Positions 35,105 to 48,077 of a DNA stretch of 64,000 nt are shown piece after piece; the first letter of the stretch is position 1, and each line of letters opens with the position of its first letter. Origin of the DNA: Littorina saxatilis (lineage: Eukaryota; Mollusca; Gastropoda; Littorinimorpha; Littorinidae); contig NW_027128515.1 of assembly GCF_037325665.1 (NCBI RefSeq), forward strand, positions 42,501-106,500. The letters run 5' to 3'. The position numbers were made by a program, and so were the translations under genes. A model generated the notes under the pieces. That model was not told the DNA's origin, did no database searches, and worked only from the letters and a program-made list of their open reading frames with translations.

Positions 35105-36158
35105 TCCTGGCGGTCATTTCTTGAAAAAGATGTTCACTGTGCCGATGGAACAATTCCAAAAGATAGGGCCTTCTCGCCGTGTGGTATCCTCCAGTCCATT
35201 CTCTAAAGAAAAGAACCGTTCAATGTCTTCAGTCGTCAAATTTAGCTCCTCTGTCGCAACGTGTGCGATGACTGTGGCTGTGCGGGAAGAAACATTCGAC
35301 GAACTTGGAGTTGGGCGTCCATGTTGTTGCTTCGCTCCGGTTGCGCACCGAATCAACTGGCCATGCAGTGTGTGGTTCCATCCCCTGAGAGATCGTTGCT
35401 GCCATCTCAAGTTTCCTGTTGGTCGATGTCTTCTGATATGTTGCCAGTACAGTGAATTTACGCTCTTGTGGCCAGAAACAGCCATGATGTCCACGGGCGA
35501 AAGGTTGGCCCCAGCAAGTATGGTCGCACCAGTCGCTCGGATGCTGTGGTTCGTGTAGATCTGGGACAGATGGCAGAGCTTGCTCATTTTGGGCATACAC
35601 TTCCGGAGAGCATTTGCACCCAGCAGTTTGTTGTCAAACCAACAAGGTTCATCCGGGGCAAAGGCGGCACTAGGGTACTGCCACAACCTCTGGCATTTGG
35701 GATTTAGCTTGCTGATATACGATTCGAAGCTGCTCACCGGACTGTTGCCGGTGCCTGTCGCCATCATGACAGCTGTGAGGCCCTCTTTGTCATCTGCACG
35801 GTGGTTCTTGGTGAGTTCATCTTTTTGTTTTGTCACTTCCTTCCTATGCTTGGCTCTTCTTTGACTGTAAATGTGTCTTTTGTCATGGATTCCAAATTCT
35901 CCATGCCGCGTCGGAAAAAAAATATAGTCCCACATCAAATTGGACTTTGTTTGCCAATCTACAGGGAGTGTGGGGATTGAAGTGCATCGATGAGTATAGC
36001 TTTTTGCGGCCAATCTCTGGTATTGGCGGGTGGAGATGGACCTCCCCCTTTCCTTCGGCTTTTAATTCTTGGATTGCAACTTTGAACATGTCATTGGAAT
36101 GGGTGAAGGCGGGATCCTTGACAATGTCGTACATCTTTTTGTGCGGCGGGGCCTTCAT
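35105..36158 (-). pseudogene. Crypton-type tyrosine recombinase (DUF3504-like), broken
   Basis: Minus-strand frames at 36158-35883 (DIVKDPAFTHSNDMFKVAI, EGKGEVHLHPPI, NKVQFDVGLYFF) and 35970-35114 belong to the recombinase family found in Crypton DNA transposons and in domesticated vertebrate genes. Residues near the end show NHSIRATGATIL, with the H-x-x-R of tyrosine recombinases, and GHKSVNSLY, with the second catalytic His. The two frames are offset, so there is at least one frameshift near 35900. The catalytic tyrosine is expected about two residues after the visible Tyr of SLY, where Q is found, so the enzyme is probably dead. No terminal sequences were identified. Confidence 0.72.
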
Positions 36159-36938
36159 ATACCTGTTATAGTCTGGGGACTCGTGGCAGGATACTGCATA
36201 TCATTGAACAAAGCACCAAAATTGGCATACATATACCTTTTTACATTCTCTATCGAATAAGAGGATGACACAACTGATCGGAAAAGGTCATGACCTTCAA
36301 ACCTATACTCTTCATAAAAAGAAACGCATCAATTCTAAAAGTCTCTATACTGCCAGTTTCTGTCAGAATCAGGTTTGCAAAATAAGAAAAAGAAAGCCCT
36401 TTAGTATTCCTAATGGCATGAGAGGATGACAATTTGATTAAATCATCACGATTATACTCGTCATAAAAAATAAAGCATCATTTCCTAAAATCGCACACAA
36501 AATTAGCAAGTTAGTAAAAGTGCAAAACAGAGCAAGAACACATCCTTTTGGTATCCCCTGCGACAATTAAACACACAAAACCACGCAGTCTCAAGTTCAC
36601 AGTGAAAGAAATACATCTTTCACCAAGTTGTAAACTCGGTTTCGGGGCGCGTGTTGTTCGTTTTACTCGCGAAAAGAGAAACGATGCCTACGCGACATCT
36701 TCTTAAACTTTCGCAAAACAGCAATGTTTGATGGATCCATATCTGCTTATCAGAGTAAACAATGTATCCTTTGGAAAGGTAACAAGGTCACTAAATCGCT
36801 TGACACGCATTTTGAGTGATCATGAGCTTGATATCACTTACCTCACTTTCCCGCAAACAACAATACAGAACTTCCGTCTATCTCGATGTTTATGAGGCCT
36901 GGATGTCACTTCTGTAGCATGAGCCGCCACAGGAGCAC
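36159..36938. other. Intron, weak internal repeats only
   Basis: Two related stretches ('agaggatgacacaactgatc', about 36261, and 'agaggatgacaatttgatta', about 36420), each followed by a 'tactc...cataaaaa...aa(g)c(g)catc' segment, suggest an old tandem pair. No gene is seen. Confidence 0.45.
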
Positions 36939-37445
36939 ATGACTTCCTTCTGCCTTGTTCTGAGGTATAAAAGAAGGCCAGTATATATATGGCCAGCGGC
37001 TATGTCAACCATGCCAATGACAGACATTCGGCTCTCCTGCCAGGAAGCCAAACTGCTACTAGCCAAGCTAAAAAGAGAGGAAAGAGAGCAGACTCTGTCA
37101 CAAACATGTGAAGAGAGAGGATGGATACACCTCCCCTACAATAGGAAAGGGCACCACCTCCCACTCCCCCCGAGACCCATGAGCCTGTTGCGTCGCTTGC
37201 GCACGGTCAGCAGCCGCATCTACTGGGACAAGGCAGTCTGTCAGTGTGGCAAGACTGGACACCTCACACACGTGTTTGAAGGTTGTGACACTCTCAAGGA
37301 AGAGATGGCTAGTCTCATCCGCTACAGAAGGGAGAATGCCCTCAGTCCGGGAGACTTTCTCCGCCCACACCCATCACTCGGAGAGATACCGATGATGGTC
37401 TTGGTCACCAATCTGTTCACCTCAACTGTTGCGAGCTGGTTCTAG
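36939..37445 (+). pseudogene. LINE C-terminal fragment (RNase H edge and zinc-type terminus)
   Basis: This 168-residue frame begins with RYKRRPVYIWPA, like the end of a LINE-encoded RNase H, and carries LRTVSSRIYWDKAVCQCGK with HVFEGCDTL. The latter fits the C-x-C ... H-x-x-x-x-C pattern at the C-terminus of I-type and related LINE polyproteins. The N-terminal part of the element is missing. Alternative: a short host exon, which I consider less likely. Confidence 0.55.
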
Positions 37446-37950
37446 TGTGCTTGCAGCAGATCCAGCACAGCACAGATCCACTTCTGGAATCTTAAGCTAA
37501 ATGTGTCTCAAGACACACATTTTGTAGTCCTGGCATCCTGAAAGGCAGAGGCCCCAACCTACAGGTTTGCTTCCATACCAAAAACGCCTCCTGAGACACG
37601 GGAACGTGGGAGCAGAGGCAACAGCTCCGCTTGAACCTCAGAAACCAAATGTGCCTCCATACACACAGATCCCTTAGACGGCCGAGGCTGTGGCCTCTAA
37701 GGTTCTCTTGTACCAAACCGCCTCCTGACTCTGCATCAGATTGCTTGCGTTGGCATCTGCTTACATAGACCCACATTAAGTCACCACCGAGTGGTAGACA
37801 CAGACGACATTTGGTAGCACTGACTGCCAGCTCCACGGTAATGCGTACCCCTAGCGCGGCTCTGGTTGGGTGGGAATGTTCTGAGCAAAACACTATGTGT
37901 TACTCCATACCCCCCGCCCTCCATGGAACTTCTTGACCCCAACATATTGG
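37446..37950. other. Intron, no recognised feature
   Basis: GC-moderate sequence with short open frames on both strands and no recognisable family. Confidence 0.4.
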
Positions 37951-38225
37951 GTGGGGAGTTTGCCCAGTCGGTAGAGGCGCTGGCTTTAAAACCGGTTGTT
38001 ACTATCAGCGTGGGTTCAACCCCCAAGTTCGGCGCGAGATGTGTGTCCCAGAGTCAACTTTGTGCAGACTCTCCTCGGTGTCCGAACACCCCCCGTGTGC
38101 ACGCATGCGCACGATAAAGATCCTAGGGTCACAGCGAAAGCCTCAGGCCTTGGAAACACGAATACATGCATGCAAAAATATGAAGCCCGGGTGTCCGTTC
38201 GGCCAACAGCCAATAAAGTAACCAT
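37951..38225 (+). mobile_element. tRNA-headed SINE (second family)
   Basis: The head is 'gtggggagtttgcccagtcg' with an A-box-like TTTGCCCAGTCGG and a B-box-like GGGTTCAACCC at about 38012-38022, tRNA-Lys-like. The body runs through 'ctcctcggtgtccgaacacc', 'gtgtgcacgcatgcgcacga' and 'gggtcacagcgaaagcctca'. A fragment of the same body occurs inverted at 46650-46790. Confidence 0.78.
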
Positions 38226-38654
38226 TTCAGCACTGACCCAAGACGACCCAACCCGGTCCCTAGCTCATTTCAGGTCTCCTCTAGCAGCCGGCAGCCAGCG
38301 GTCTACACCCTCCCCCCCCCCCCCCCCCCCTGCATTTTTATTTTTTATTTTCATACAAAGCCGGATTTTTTCCTTGTAACATGCCCCTAATGGCTTTGCC
38401 GTGAGGGCGTAAAACTTACATTTTCTCTTTCTGGACAGTGGTGTTTCCCTCGACGTTGAGTGAAATTACCTTGAAGATGTGGGTCGTTTACTTCTCTTGT
38501 CTCCTTTCCTTGTGTTGAACATCAGAACTTCGGAAACTGACGACACTGACTTCTGCTTGTTGCTGATCTCCGTCAAAGTCGAACCAGACACGTTTCCATG
38601 CATTATCATACCTGTGAGTGCACGCAGACTTTCGGGAACAACGTCTGCTGAGGC
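38226..38654. other. Intron with a poly-C run
   Basis: A C-run (38312-38330) and a T-rich stretch. No gene was recognised before the minus-strand frame at 38655. Confidence 0.4.
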
Positions 38655-40076
38655 CTAAACAGTACCGTCAAAACAATAGTCTTTGGAAAGGATATCTTTA
38701 CGGACAATCTGTGCGGCACGTGCAAGATGAAATGCGTCATCATCTAATGTTCTTGCAAAATTCAGCAAACTGCTGACGTCTGTATCGAAAATAAGGACAG
38801 TTTCTTTCCCTTGCCTTTGAGCTTGCAGATTTGGCACCATATGAAGAAGTCTTTCTTTGAGTCTTGTTGTATGAACCTTTTTGTTATATGAACAGTGCAG
38901 CTCACGAATCGAAACTGGCTGTCATACACTTTGCACAGTTCAGACATTTTGAACAGTGACATGGACTTGCTTTCTCTCTCTTCTTCAATGAAAGAAAGGA
39001 GTTGACTTAACAGGAGTTGACTTAACACTGTTAACTCATTTTGTTCGTGTGCGTCATTAATTCCCCGTTCTGCTAAGGCTTTTTTAGATTTATTGTACAA
39101 AGTCAACTTGCAAGATGAATGATATTTGGCGTCCAAGGCATGCATATCCCCCTCTGATAATTTTCCCAAGAGTGATTGGTCCTGCACAATCTCGGCATAT
39201 TCACGAAGTGTTTGGTCGATGGTAAATGTACATGCGTTCACAAGTTTTTCAGAAGTACCATCTTTTCCGCATCGCGGTCACACACAGGTCCTATCGTCCT
39301 CCTTGTTTTGATGGGGCTGTGCAGTTCTTTCTGGTCATTATCTTCTTCTTTCAAGTATCTCTTCTCAGCACGAGCAACTTTCTGGTTATCAAATTTGTTC
39401 CTGCAGGTTCTGTGCCATACAGCTTTTTTCTCTTCAAAGGTTGTCTTCATATCATTACATTGTTCAAGGAGATCCTTGTTCAAAACAAACACAGACGAAT
39501 CCCCAAGGGCTTCAAGTTTCAAAATATTGTCGACGACACGACCGTACCCAGTCTGCACGCCAGCTTTGGCAAATGTTGATTGTGTCGGATTTACTAATTT
39601 TTCTTCTGTTTCTGTTTGGCATATCGCACATAAAGACCAGTCGACCAGGGCACGGGCCTCCAACATTGATGGGTGTGAATTACCTTCATGAACCGCTTCT
39701 TCTGAAGACTCCTCTTGTGTTGGCAGTGGTCTGGGATCCAAGCTTTTTTCCTGGACAGATTCCGGGAGATTGTGAGGGTCCAGGGAAGTCTCTGCATCCA
39801 GGATGAGATAACCTAATGAAAACAAACAAGGGCAATAAATCAACTGCAAAACAATTTTGTTTGTGACTTAATCAAACACACACACACATACACACACTTA
39901 CACACACACACACACACACACACCTAATACACAAGCGAGCAGGCATATCCCCCCCAAGTCACCCTTTCGCCTCATACCTTCGCGAACCGTGTCTTCAGAA
40001 GACGTTCCTTGTTTTGGCAGTGGTCTTGAATCCATGCTTTCTCTTGACTGAATGATGCAAGGGTCAGGAAACGTCT
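38655..40076 (-). CDS. Uncharacterised protein family member, N-terminal part (multi-exon)
   Basis: Minus-strand frames at 39849-39238, 39241-38762 and 38840-38655 encode parts of a large protein family that I know from uncharacterised predicted proteins of fish and invertebrates; it has no assigned function. Features are a Cys/His module (WSLCAICQTETEEKL, then VWHRTCRNKFD and ARAEKR), LLGKLSEGDMHALDAKYH with SCKLTLYNKSKKAL, then LIFDTDVSSLLNF and HLARAAQIVRKDI. The frames are offset near 39240 and near 38830, so this copy has about two frameshifts or small unseen introns. Two similar exons with splice-like edges sit at its 5' side (39684-39791 and 39978-40076). A different fragment of the family lies at 48078-48800. 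It could be a transposon-borne gene. Confidence 0.55.
39684..39791 (-). CDS. Duplicated acidic exon A
   Basis: 108 nt between ...gatgcag| and gaag|GTAATT on the minus strand, encoding an acidic segment with SLDPRPLPTQEESSEE. It is closely related to the exon at 39978-40076. Both are multiples of three. In this copy the frame also runs on through the donor into the downstream frame. Confidence 0.5.
39978..40076 (-). CDS. Duplicated acidic exon B
   Basis: 99 nt between ...gatacag| and gaag|GTATGA on the minus strand, encoding a segment with SMDSRPLPKQGTSSEDTV, parallel to exon A. It lies 187 bases upstream of exon A in the direction of transcription. The introns around both also resemble each other ('aaacaaacaagg'). 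Confidence 0.5.
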
Positions 40077-40173
40077 CTGTATCCAGAGTGATAAAACCGA
40101 ATCAAATATAGACAAACAAGGAAATAAATCACATGAAAGACAATGCTGTATGCGACTTAACTACCCCCCCCCC

Positions 40174-40211
40174 CACACACACACACATAAAAACACACAC
40201 ATGCACACATA

Positions 40212-40264
<53 letters not shown>

Positions 40265-40343
40265 CACACACCCACACAGGCACGCACACGGCACACACAC
40301 ATACGCACACACTAACACACACACCCACACAAACACAGACACG

Positions 40344-40378
<35 letters not shown>
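40174..40378. repeat. Compound (CA)n/(CT)n microsatellite
   Basis: CA blocks flanking a (CT)n block (40216-40263). A shorter CA tract lies at 39874-39923. Confidence 0.95.
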
Positions 40379-40627
40379 ACCAACACGCATGGCCAGAATA
40401 TTAGGTTACATTAGATATGTGACATGATCGTCTACGGCTCTGTGCAGCGAATGAGAGAACCCAGTAGTGACCGCACGCAAAACGCACGTGGATTGAATGA
40501 AGCATGCACTTCAAATGTCTGTGTTTTCTTATGATACATATATAATGTTAATAGATTGTCGTACCGATTTCTGTACATGCAATAACATCATCAAGATTCA
40601 AGAGTTAATTACCAATTACCTACATAT
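40379..40627. other. Intron, no recognised feature
   Basis: Nothing is recognised. The last seven bases (TACATAT) are the target duplication of the next element. Confidence 0.4.
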
Positions 40628-40980
40628 GAGGGCCCCAAAGGGTTTAAAATCGTGATCGTGATTGGCGTTTTTTGACCTTTCTGTGACCGTGATTGCCGAA
40701 ATTTCCATTTCTGTGATCGTGATGGGACTTTGCCCGTGATCAGTGATGACACAAAATTCAAGTCTCGTGATCGTGATCGTCATTTGTTTTCGTGATCGTG
40801 ATGGGCATCATTGCAAAGCATTTTATTTTCAACGTACATTTTTCACAGCTGTATCACTCTATGATCCTCTATTCGTCAAGGTGTTTGTGATCGTGAAAAC
40901 AAAAATCAAGGTAACTGTGATCGTGAAAGCTAAAATTTCCCTTCCCGTGATCGTGATGATACCCCCCCTTTGGGGCCCTC
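40628..40980. mobile_element. MITE rich in GTGATCGTGA, copy 1
   Basis: The terminal inverted repeats are GAGGGCCCCAAAGGG and its complement CCCTTTGGGGCCCTC. TACATAT is duplicated on both sides (40621-40627 and 40981-40987). The interior is built from many copies of GTGATCGTGA-like decamers. A near-identical shorter copy is at 49884-50158. Confidence 0.9.
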
Positions 40981-40987
40981 TACATAT

Positions 40988-41932
40988 CAAAGATGTACAA
41001 AATTCAATTTGATTTCTGACTGTCAGGGCCACCAAAAAACGAAAGCAAGGTAAACACGAACAGATCTAAACAGCAAGGCGTTTTCAAGATTTTGTGTCAA
41101 CAAATAGTGTTGAAACAGTGTTACGGACAATAGCCGCTGCTTTCACAGGAACTCTTATTTTCCCAGAACGATCGTAGACTGGAACCATCTACAGGACGAT
41201 CAAGTTCTGGCAGGATCTATGGAGATCTTTAAATCTGATCTCCACCCAGTTTAGGACTTATTTATATGCGCACCTCCCTTCCGTCGATCAAATGACAGAA
41301 GTGGTTTTTCAACGTATTGACACAGATACAGATCTGGCATTCATTGCAATCACTTTCGCGCCCCCCTCACCCCCTCCCGTCTACCCTCCCCCCCCCCCCC
41401 CATTAAAAACATGTATACATGTAACTGAAAGCATCTTACCGTTTACTCGAAGGTCGTGGGTGCAAAATATATAGCAGGCTCCTTCCCCGTTCTGCAAACT
41501 CAAACGCCATGCTGTTGTTCTTCAAGCAGACGACAAGTATTCCGCGCAAAGCGATACGTCTAAAATCTGATTGGCTAATATTCCCAAGGTCGCGGATAAC
41601 TCGTGTTGGAGTTATCTCCCGCACTGCGTTGTTTACCTTCGAAACGATTTTTATTTAATTAATTTTTTCACCCTTTCATACTTGCTGGATGACTTGTGTC
41701 ATCCTCTTAATCGATTCTTTGTACTTTTATGTGCAATTGCTGAGAAAACTACAATTTGTTCAATGATTTGCAGTATTGTGGTGTATTCTTGCCACGAGTC
41801 CCCAGACTATATTGAGATTATGGCTTTTTGTCTCTTAGATTTATTGAAATTATGTCTTGTTTTATGTCTATTGAATTGTTTATTGCTTTTAAATAGCAAT
41901 TTAAAAAAAAAAGAAAAAAAAAGATAACAACA
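40988..41932. other. Intron, no recognised feature
   Basis: A C-run (41387-41401) and AT-rich sequence. Part of 41100-41260 reads like a LINE C-terminal edge (tggaaccatctacaggacga), but this is too weak to call. Confidence 0.35.
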
Positions 41933-42020
41933 ATATTGAACTAAGCGCTTCGTTCAATAATGAATTTTCTGACAGTACGCTAAAAGATTTATAGAGCAAT
42001 TCTCGAAAAATAATTATTGA
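41933..42020. repeat. Foldback palindrome (P family), rearranged fragment
   Basis: 'aagcgcttcgttcaataatg' and 'atagagcaattctcgaaaaa' with 'taattattgaa' are P-family pieces. The outer ends are missing. Confidence 0.6.
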
Positions 42021-42607
42021 AGTATAATATTGAAAAACATATTAAGAACAAAATCCCCCAAACGTTGTAGACACATTGCATTCACGTAAAAACAACGTCG
42101 AAACTTTATCAATCATCTTTCAAGGATCTTGCTTTGAACTATTCTGAGAAGAAGGTTATTTTCCGTGTTTTGACCCACACGAGACCCGGCTGTGACCTTC
42201 AGATTTATCAAGGATCAACCTGAAATTCTTCGTGAAGGATAATCATTCAACAAAAGCGTTGTTTGAAGTTTCAAGGTTCTAGCTTCAACACTCTCTAAAC
42301 GAAATATTATTTTTTCGTTTTCTGAACCCCATGTGACCTAGCCATGACCTTGACATTTGGCAAGGGTCAACCAGACTTTTAACATGCATGGAGTTGAGTT
42401 AGGCCTCAATGTGTGTGAAGTTTCAAGATTTTAACTAAAAACAAGTCTGAAAAAATTATATCGTTTTCTTTTTTTTTTATCCCCGCGCAACCAATCCGTG
42501 ACCTTGAAATTTGATATTGGCTACCGAGACTTCTACCATGTGCGAAGACTATTAAGAACCAATAGTTTGTAAAGTTTTAAGGTTCTAACTTCAAAATAGA
42601 CAGACAA

Positions 42608-43411
42608 CCTTGCGCCCCCTAATTGGCGTGGAGGCGCGTCCCCCGGGTGGTGGATGGGGGAGCCTTCTCTACTAACTTCTGAGAGAAGGTCGCATCACTC
42701 TCGATGCCGTGAACCTAATTAGGATCTTTTTCTTGTCTCTTCTCTATTTCTGCCTCCCCAAAGCCCTTTCACTTACCTCTTCTAACCCATAACATTCACC
42801 ACCCTTTTTTTCCCCAAAATATGTGACCCTCCACCACGGAATGAGTCGCATGTCACCTTTGCATAATTTTCATATTTTTACATTTTTCTAAAGAGTTTTT
42901 TTATGCTCTATCCAGTGGTGAAAACCGTTTGAGTTATAAGCCTGTGACTAAGGTGATCCTCACATTGTTACCAGACACTCCCCGGACTTTTATTAAGCCT
43001 AGCGCAGAACCGCGCGAGGTGACATGCGACTCATTTCGTGGTGGAGTGTCACATATGGTAAATTCCGAGTTTGTCATGTGTGACCAGGGGATGAGTGGCT
43101 GACACCTTAATGCTCAGGGCGTATCTTGTGTAGTTTTGATGGCTTCAAGTAGAAAAGAAGTAAGTTTTGGCTAGGTTACACACTGGTCGCACTTATATAA
43201 CACATGTTCACCTGTTTAAAAGAGAAGAGGCACCATGGTGCCACGCCTGTGATAATAGTTTTACTGTGATACATAGTTTTACTGTGATACATTTCCTGAC
43301 TTTGTTTTTTGAAATTGGTTTAATTTAAATTTGTGTAATGTTAAACTTGTGGGGTCCTGATTTGGCCTATATGGTCCGCTGGACCCAAAAAGCAACAGAT
43401 ATCAATCAATC
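42608..43411 (+). mobile_element. Non-LTR-type insertion with 12-bp target duplication
   Basis: It is flanked by atagacagacaa at 42596-42607 and 43412-43423. The start is 'cttgcgccccctaattggcg'. The 3' end 'ggtccgctggacccaaaaag' 'caacagat' carries an (ATCA)n tail, as in SINEs and LINEs. There is no open frame. A MITE (42820-43055) sits inside it. Confidence 0.75.
42820..43055. mobile_element. MITE with ~40 bp terminal inverted repeats
   Basis: The left end 'atgtgaccctccaccacgga' 'atgagtcgcatgtcacct' and the right end 'aggtgacatgcgactcattt' 'cgtggtggagtgtcacat' are inverted copies with about two differences. A TA target is possible (Tc1/mariner-like). Confidence 0.88.
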
Positions 43412-43520
43412 ATAGACAGACAAAATAAATAGTTACTGTTTTTTTACCCCTACTATTTAGCCAAGAAAGTGTGTGAAGTTTCAAGGTTCTAGCTGCATTA
43501 CACGTTGAATTGGGCCCTGT

Positions 43521-45116
<1,596 letters not shown>

Positions 45117-45961
45117 GGTTCGGTGTAGATGGCTGTCTGTCGTGTAAAATTTAGGGAGTAAGTATCGTCCCTTGATCCCAATCGCGATACTCGTTGAACA
45201 TGCACTGATTTGACCAGCTGCTTCGGCCAGCGAATTACCTCGAATCCGCTTTTTACACCCATGCAGATGTGCGTATCGTTTGTAGTATTCTTTATTTCCT
45301 CAATATTGGCGTCCTGATATCGACTTTGACACCGCAAAATATTTCAGTCGTATGTTGAAACAAAGTAGTCCATCTGTAAACTCTGAATATGCAAATGACC
45401 TCTTAATGATTCCAGTTAAGCACAATAACCATTGATTATGCTCGGATAACCATGGATTACACAGCGTATTCACCTCCTCAGGTCGCAGAGACAAAGAGGC
45501 AATTCATGGGATAGGTTCAGGTATTACCTCGCCAGAGGCTCGGGAATCCCTGAAAATCGACCCTCGGGGAAATATGCAAGCTATTCGGAACTCGGAGTGT
45601 GTAACCTATATTTATATTGATGTTATTGTGAACTTTTTTCAGCAACAATTTTATTTCTTTTTTGAGATCATTAAACTATGATTGAACAACCACCATTACG
45701 TCTAGTCAAAAACAAAATAAAAAAATCTGTTTGGTTTTTATGAGTTGTAAAAAGGTGAATACACTTTTGTGTAGTGAGGCAAGCTTTCTCCTCATGCGCC
45801 TTGTCCACGTATTTTAGACACACCTCTCTCGAAAATTGTCCTCATAGTGTCACGTTGAAATAGTGACTTACGAAAACGGAGAGTAATTAATCTCTCACAA
45901 CCCATACAAACCCAACATAGTTATTTCCGAACATCGTCTATAGTGGGGCTCGTACGTTGCA
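45117..45961. other. Intron, no recognised feature
   Basis: Nothing is recognised on either strand. Confidence 0.4.
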
Positions 45962-46275
45962 AAATCAATCATTTCGTGTGACAAACACCAAATTTGGCAT
46001 ACATGTATAGTTTTATGTGCTTAACAATACCTGATACAGAGCCATCGCGAAAAATTAAAAAATCGGTAGTTTTTATAACAAAATTCAAAATGGCCGCCAG
46101 TAAAAACGGTTGGGTTTGTTAGGCATATTTCATTTCATGTGACAAACACCAAATTTGGTATAAATGTATGGTTTTATGTGTTTAACAAAACCTGACACAG
46201 AGCAACCGAGAAAAATTAAAAAATCAGTTGTTTAAAAAAAATATAAAAATGGCCGTCAGTGAAAAAGGTATTTAG
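45962..46275. repeat. Two tandem ~155 bp units
   Basis: Both units contain 'gtgacaaacaccaaatttgg', 'ggttttatgtg' or 'agttttatgtg', 'agaaaaattaaaaaatc'-like text and 'aaaatggccg'. The two units are diverged. Confidence 0.75.
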
Positions 46276-46649
46276 GCGTATTTGATGCTACAAGTCATTC
46301 TCTCGCAATAGAAACTAACAGAAACAATTGTTAAAACATAACAATACATGTATACATGATCAATGGTGTAGCGATTGGTTGGACGGGGTGGGTGGCAGGC
46401 TTGAAGAATCGTTGGCTTTCCTAACCTGTGCCAACAAAAAACCGGAGGTTTCTACATCAACTTCAAAGCTGATTATTAGGGTTTAACGTCCTCTTGGACC
46501 AACTGGTCTATATTGGGACAGGTATTGGTAATACGCAGAATATATGGTGTGATACTTTGATTCGAACAAGCCCGCTGTGGCTGTCTTCTTCGACACACCA
46601 GCATTGGGTTTGTCTCGTCAAAGTATCGAAAATACGATCATGATAATCA
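46276..46649. other. Intron, no recognised feature
   Basis: Nothing is recognised apart from the approach to a SINE fragment. Confidence 0.4.
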
Positions 46650-46790
46650 GAGACGAGAGATGATGCATGCGTGTCCTCGTGTTTTCCAAGCCCTGAGACT
46701 TTTGCTGTGAACTTGGGATCTGTTTCGTGCGCATGTGTGCACACGGGGGTATTCGGACACCGAAGAGAGTCTGCACAACGTTGACTTCAA
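46650..46790 (-). mobile_element. SINE body fragment (second family)
   Basis: The minus strand reads 'gtgcagactctcttcggtgt', 'ccgtgtgcacacatgcgcac' and 'agttcacagcaaaagtctca', matching the body of the SINE at 37951-38225. The head is missing. Confidence 0.7.
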
Positions 46791-46799
46791 AGCTAACAC

Positions 46800-48072
46800 C
46801 AAGTCAAACTTGAAAGGGTATCATAACAGAAAGCACTACATTTCAGCAATGACTTGGTGGATTGCTTTTAAACTTTCATCATCATATATGTTACAGTAAA
46901 TTCATCAAACCAGTCAATTTGTAAATTCACTCCGTAAATTTACCAATTTACTGAAAAATTCAGGAAAATAATTTACAAATTTACTGAGTTTGACACCCAG
47001 GAAATTTACAAATTTACTGAAAATTTCAGTAAATTTACAAATTTACTGGTTTGATGAATTTACTGTAACATATACAAGACGTACTTTGGGTCAACTTTTG
47101 TATCGTTATAACAATAGAACATTTATTTACATATACATGTAATGCATTCTTTCAGAACATGTTTTTAAAAGGTTCACAATTCATATGCTTGTCGGCTTAC
47201 ATTAAATCAATTGTTTTTCTTCGCACGCATACACTCATACAGACAAAGGATTGCTATACATTCTGCCACAGTGTCATTTCATTATGACTATAAGTGTAAA
47301 TTTGCTAGTCCTGTAAACCTGATTAACGTCTTTTGGATGATTGCTGTCCTACAGCGATGCCCCTTCATGCGTGATACTGAGAGGCACTGAGCGATAACTG
47401 CTGTGGATAGAAAAAAGTCTGAACGTTGCTTTCGTTCTCATGCGTTTACAGGACATGCACATTTCCGCCAGTGGCCATACACAAAGTAAACTGTGGCAGT
47501 ACTTGAAACAATCATAATATATGCGAAATCAAACATCTTTTTGATGTAAGTCAAAAAACATGTGACGGTTTTTAAAACAATTTTTGGAAGATTCAAAACA
47601 GTACACGAACTACGTCTCATATTTAGACACACATTCCTGAAAGTTTTGAAGCAATCAACTTGGTCATTGCTAAAATACATGGCTTTTAGTAGGGTATCCC
47701 TCACAATTGACAATACAAAAACTCTCACTTATTAATGAGATAAACACATACATCAGTAGGAATAATGGCATAACACTAAAAAGTATTCATCCTGTTCTGG
47801 ATAGATAGTCAAGTTGTCTTTCTCTTCGTATGCAACAGTTACCCAGTTGTGCCTCATGAATTGTCTTGACTTTTTGTTGTTGTCACATCCCCTTTGTCAC
47901 GCCAAGGGTACCCTTATTTGGGCGGCGGTCATGTGACCCCTGTAACTAAACCTTCTTTTATCTGAAAAATGTGCCATTAATGGCATAGAAAGTTTGAATA
48001 AAATGACACGGGAATGAATGTTTGAGTTGGGGTACGAACATGGGTGCAATAATATTTTTACACAGTTTAATT
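46800..48072. mobile_element. Long-arm inverted-repeat element (E family, copy 2)
   Basis: The right arm ends 'gggtacccttatttgggcgg' ... 'aaaatgacacgggaatgaat' ... 'gggtgcaataatatttttac', parallel to 16480-16622. The centre shares 'gaggcactgagcg' with copy 1. The left arm is shortened, and a small MITE (46890-47070) is inserted. Confidence 0.72.
46890..47070. mobile_element. Small AT-rich MITE
   Basis: The ends 'gttacagtaaattcatcaaa' 'ccagt' and the inverted 'actggtttgatgaatttact' 'gtaac' enclose repeats of 'aatttacaaatttactg'. Nearly the whole element is self-complementary. It sits in E copy 2. Confidence 0.85.
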
Positions 48073-48077
48073 GCTGA

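Larger units (their letters stand above)
42040..43520. repeat. Tandem ~150 bp repeat, split by an insertion
   Basis: Units are recognised by 'gaagtttcaaggttctagct'-type starts (about 42270, 42417, 42571, 43477) and internal 'tgaccttgacatttggcaag' or 'cgtgaccttgaaatttgata'. TGACCTTGA is the complement of TCAAGGTCA. The array is interrupted by the element at 42608-43411. Confidence 0.7.
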
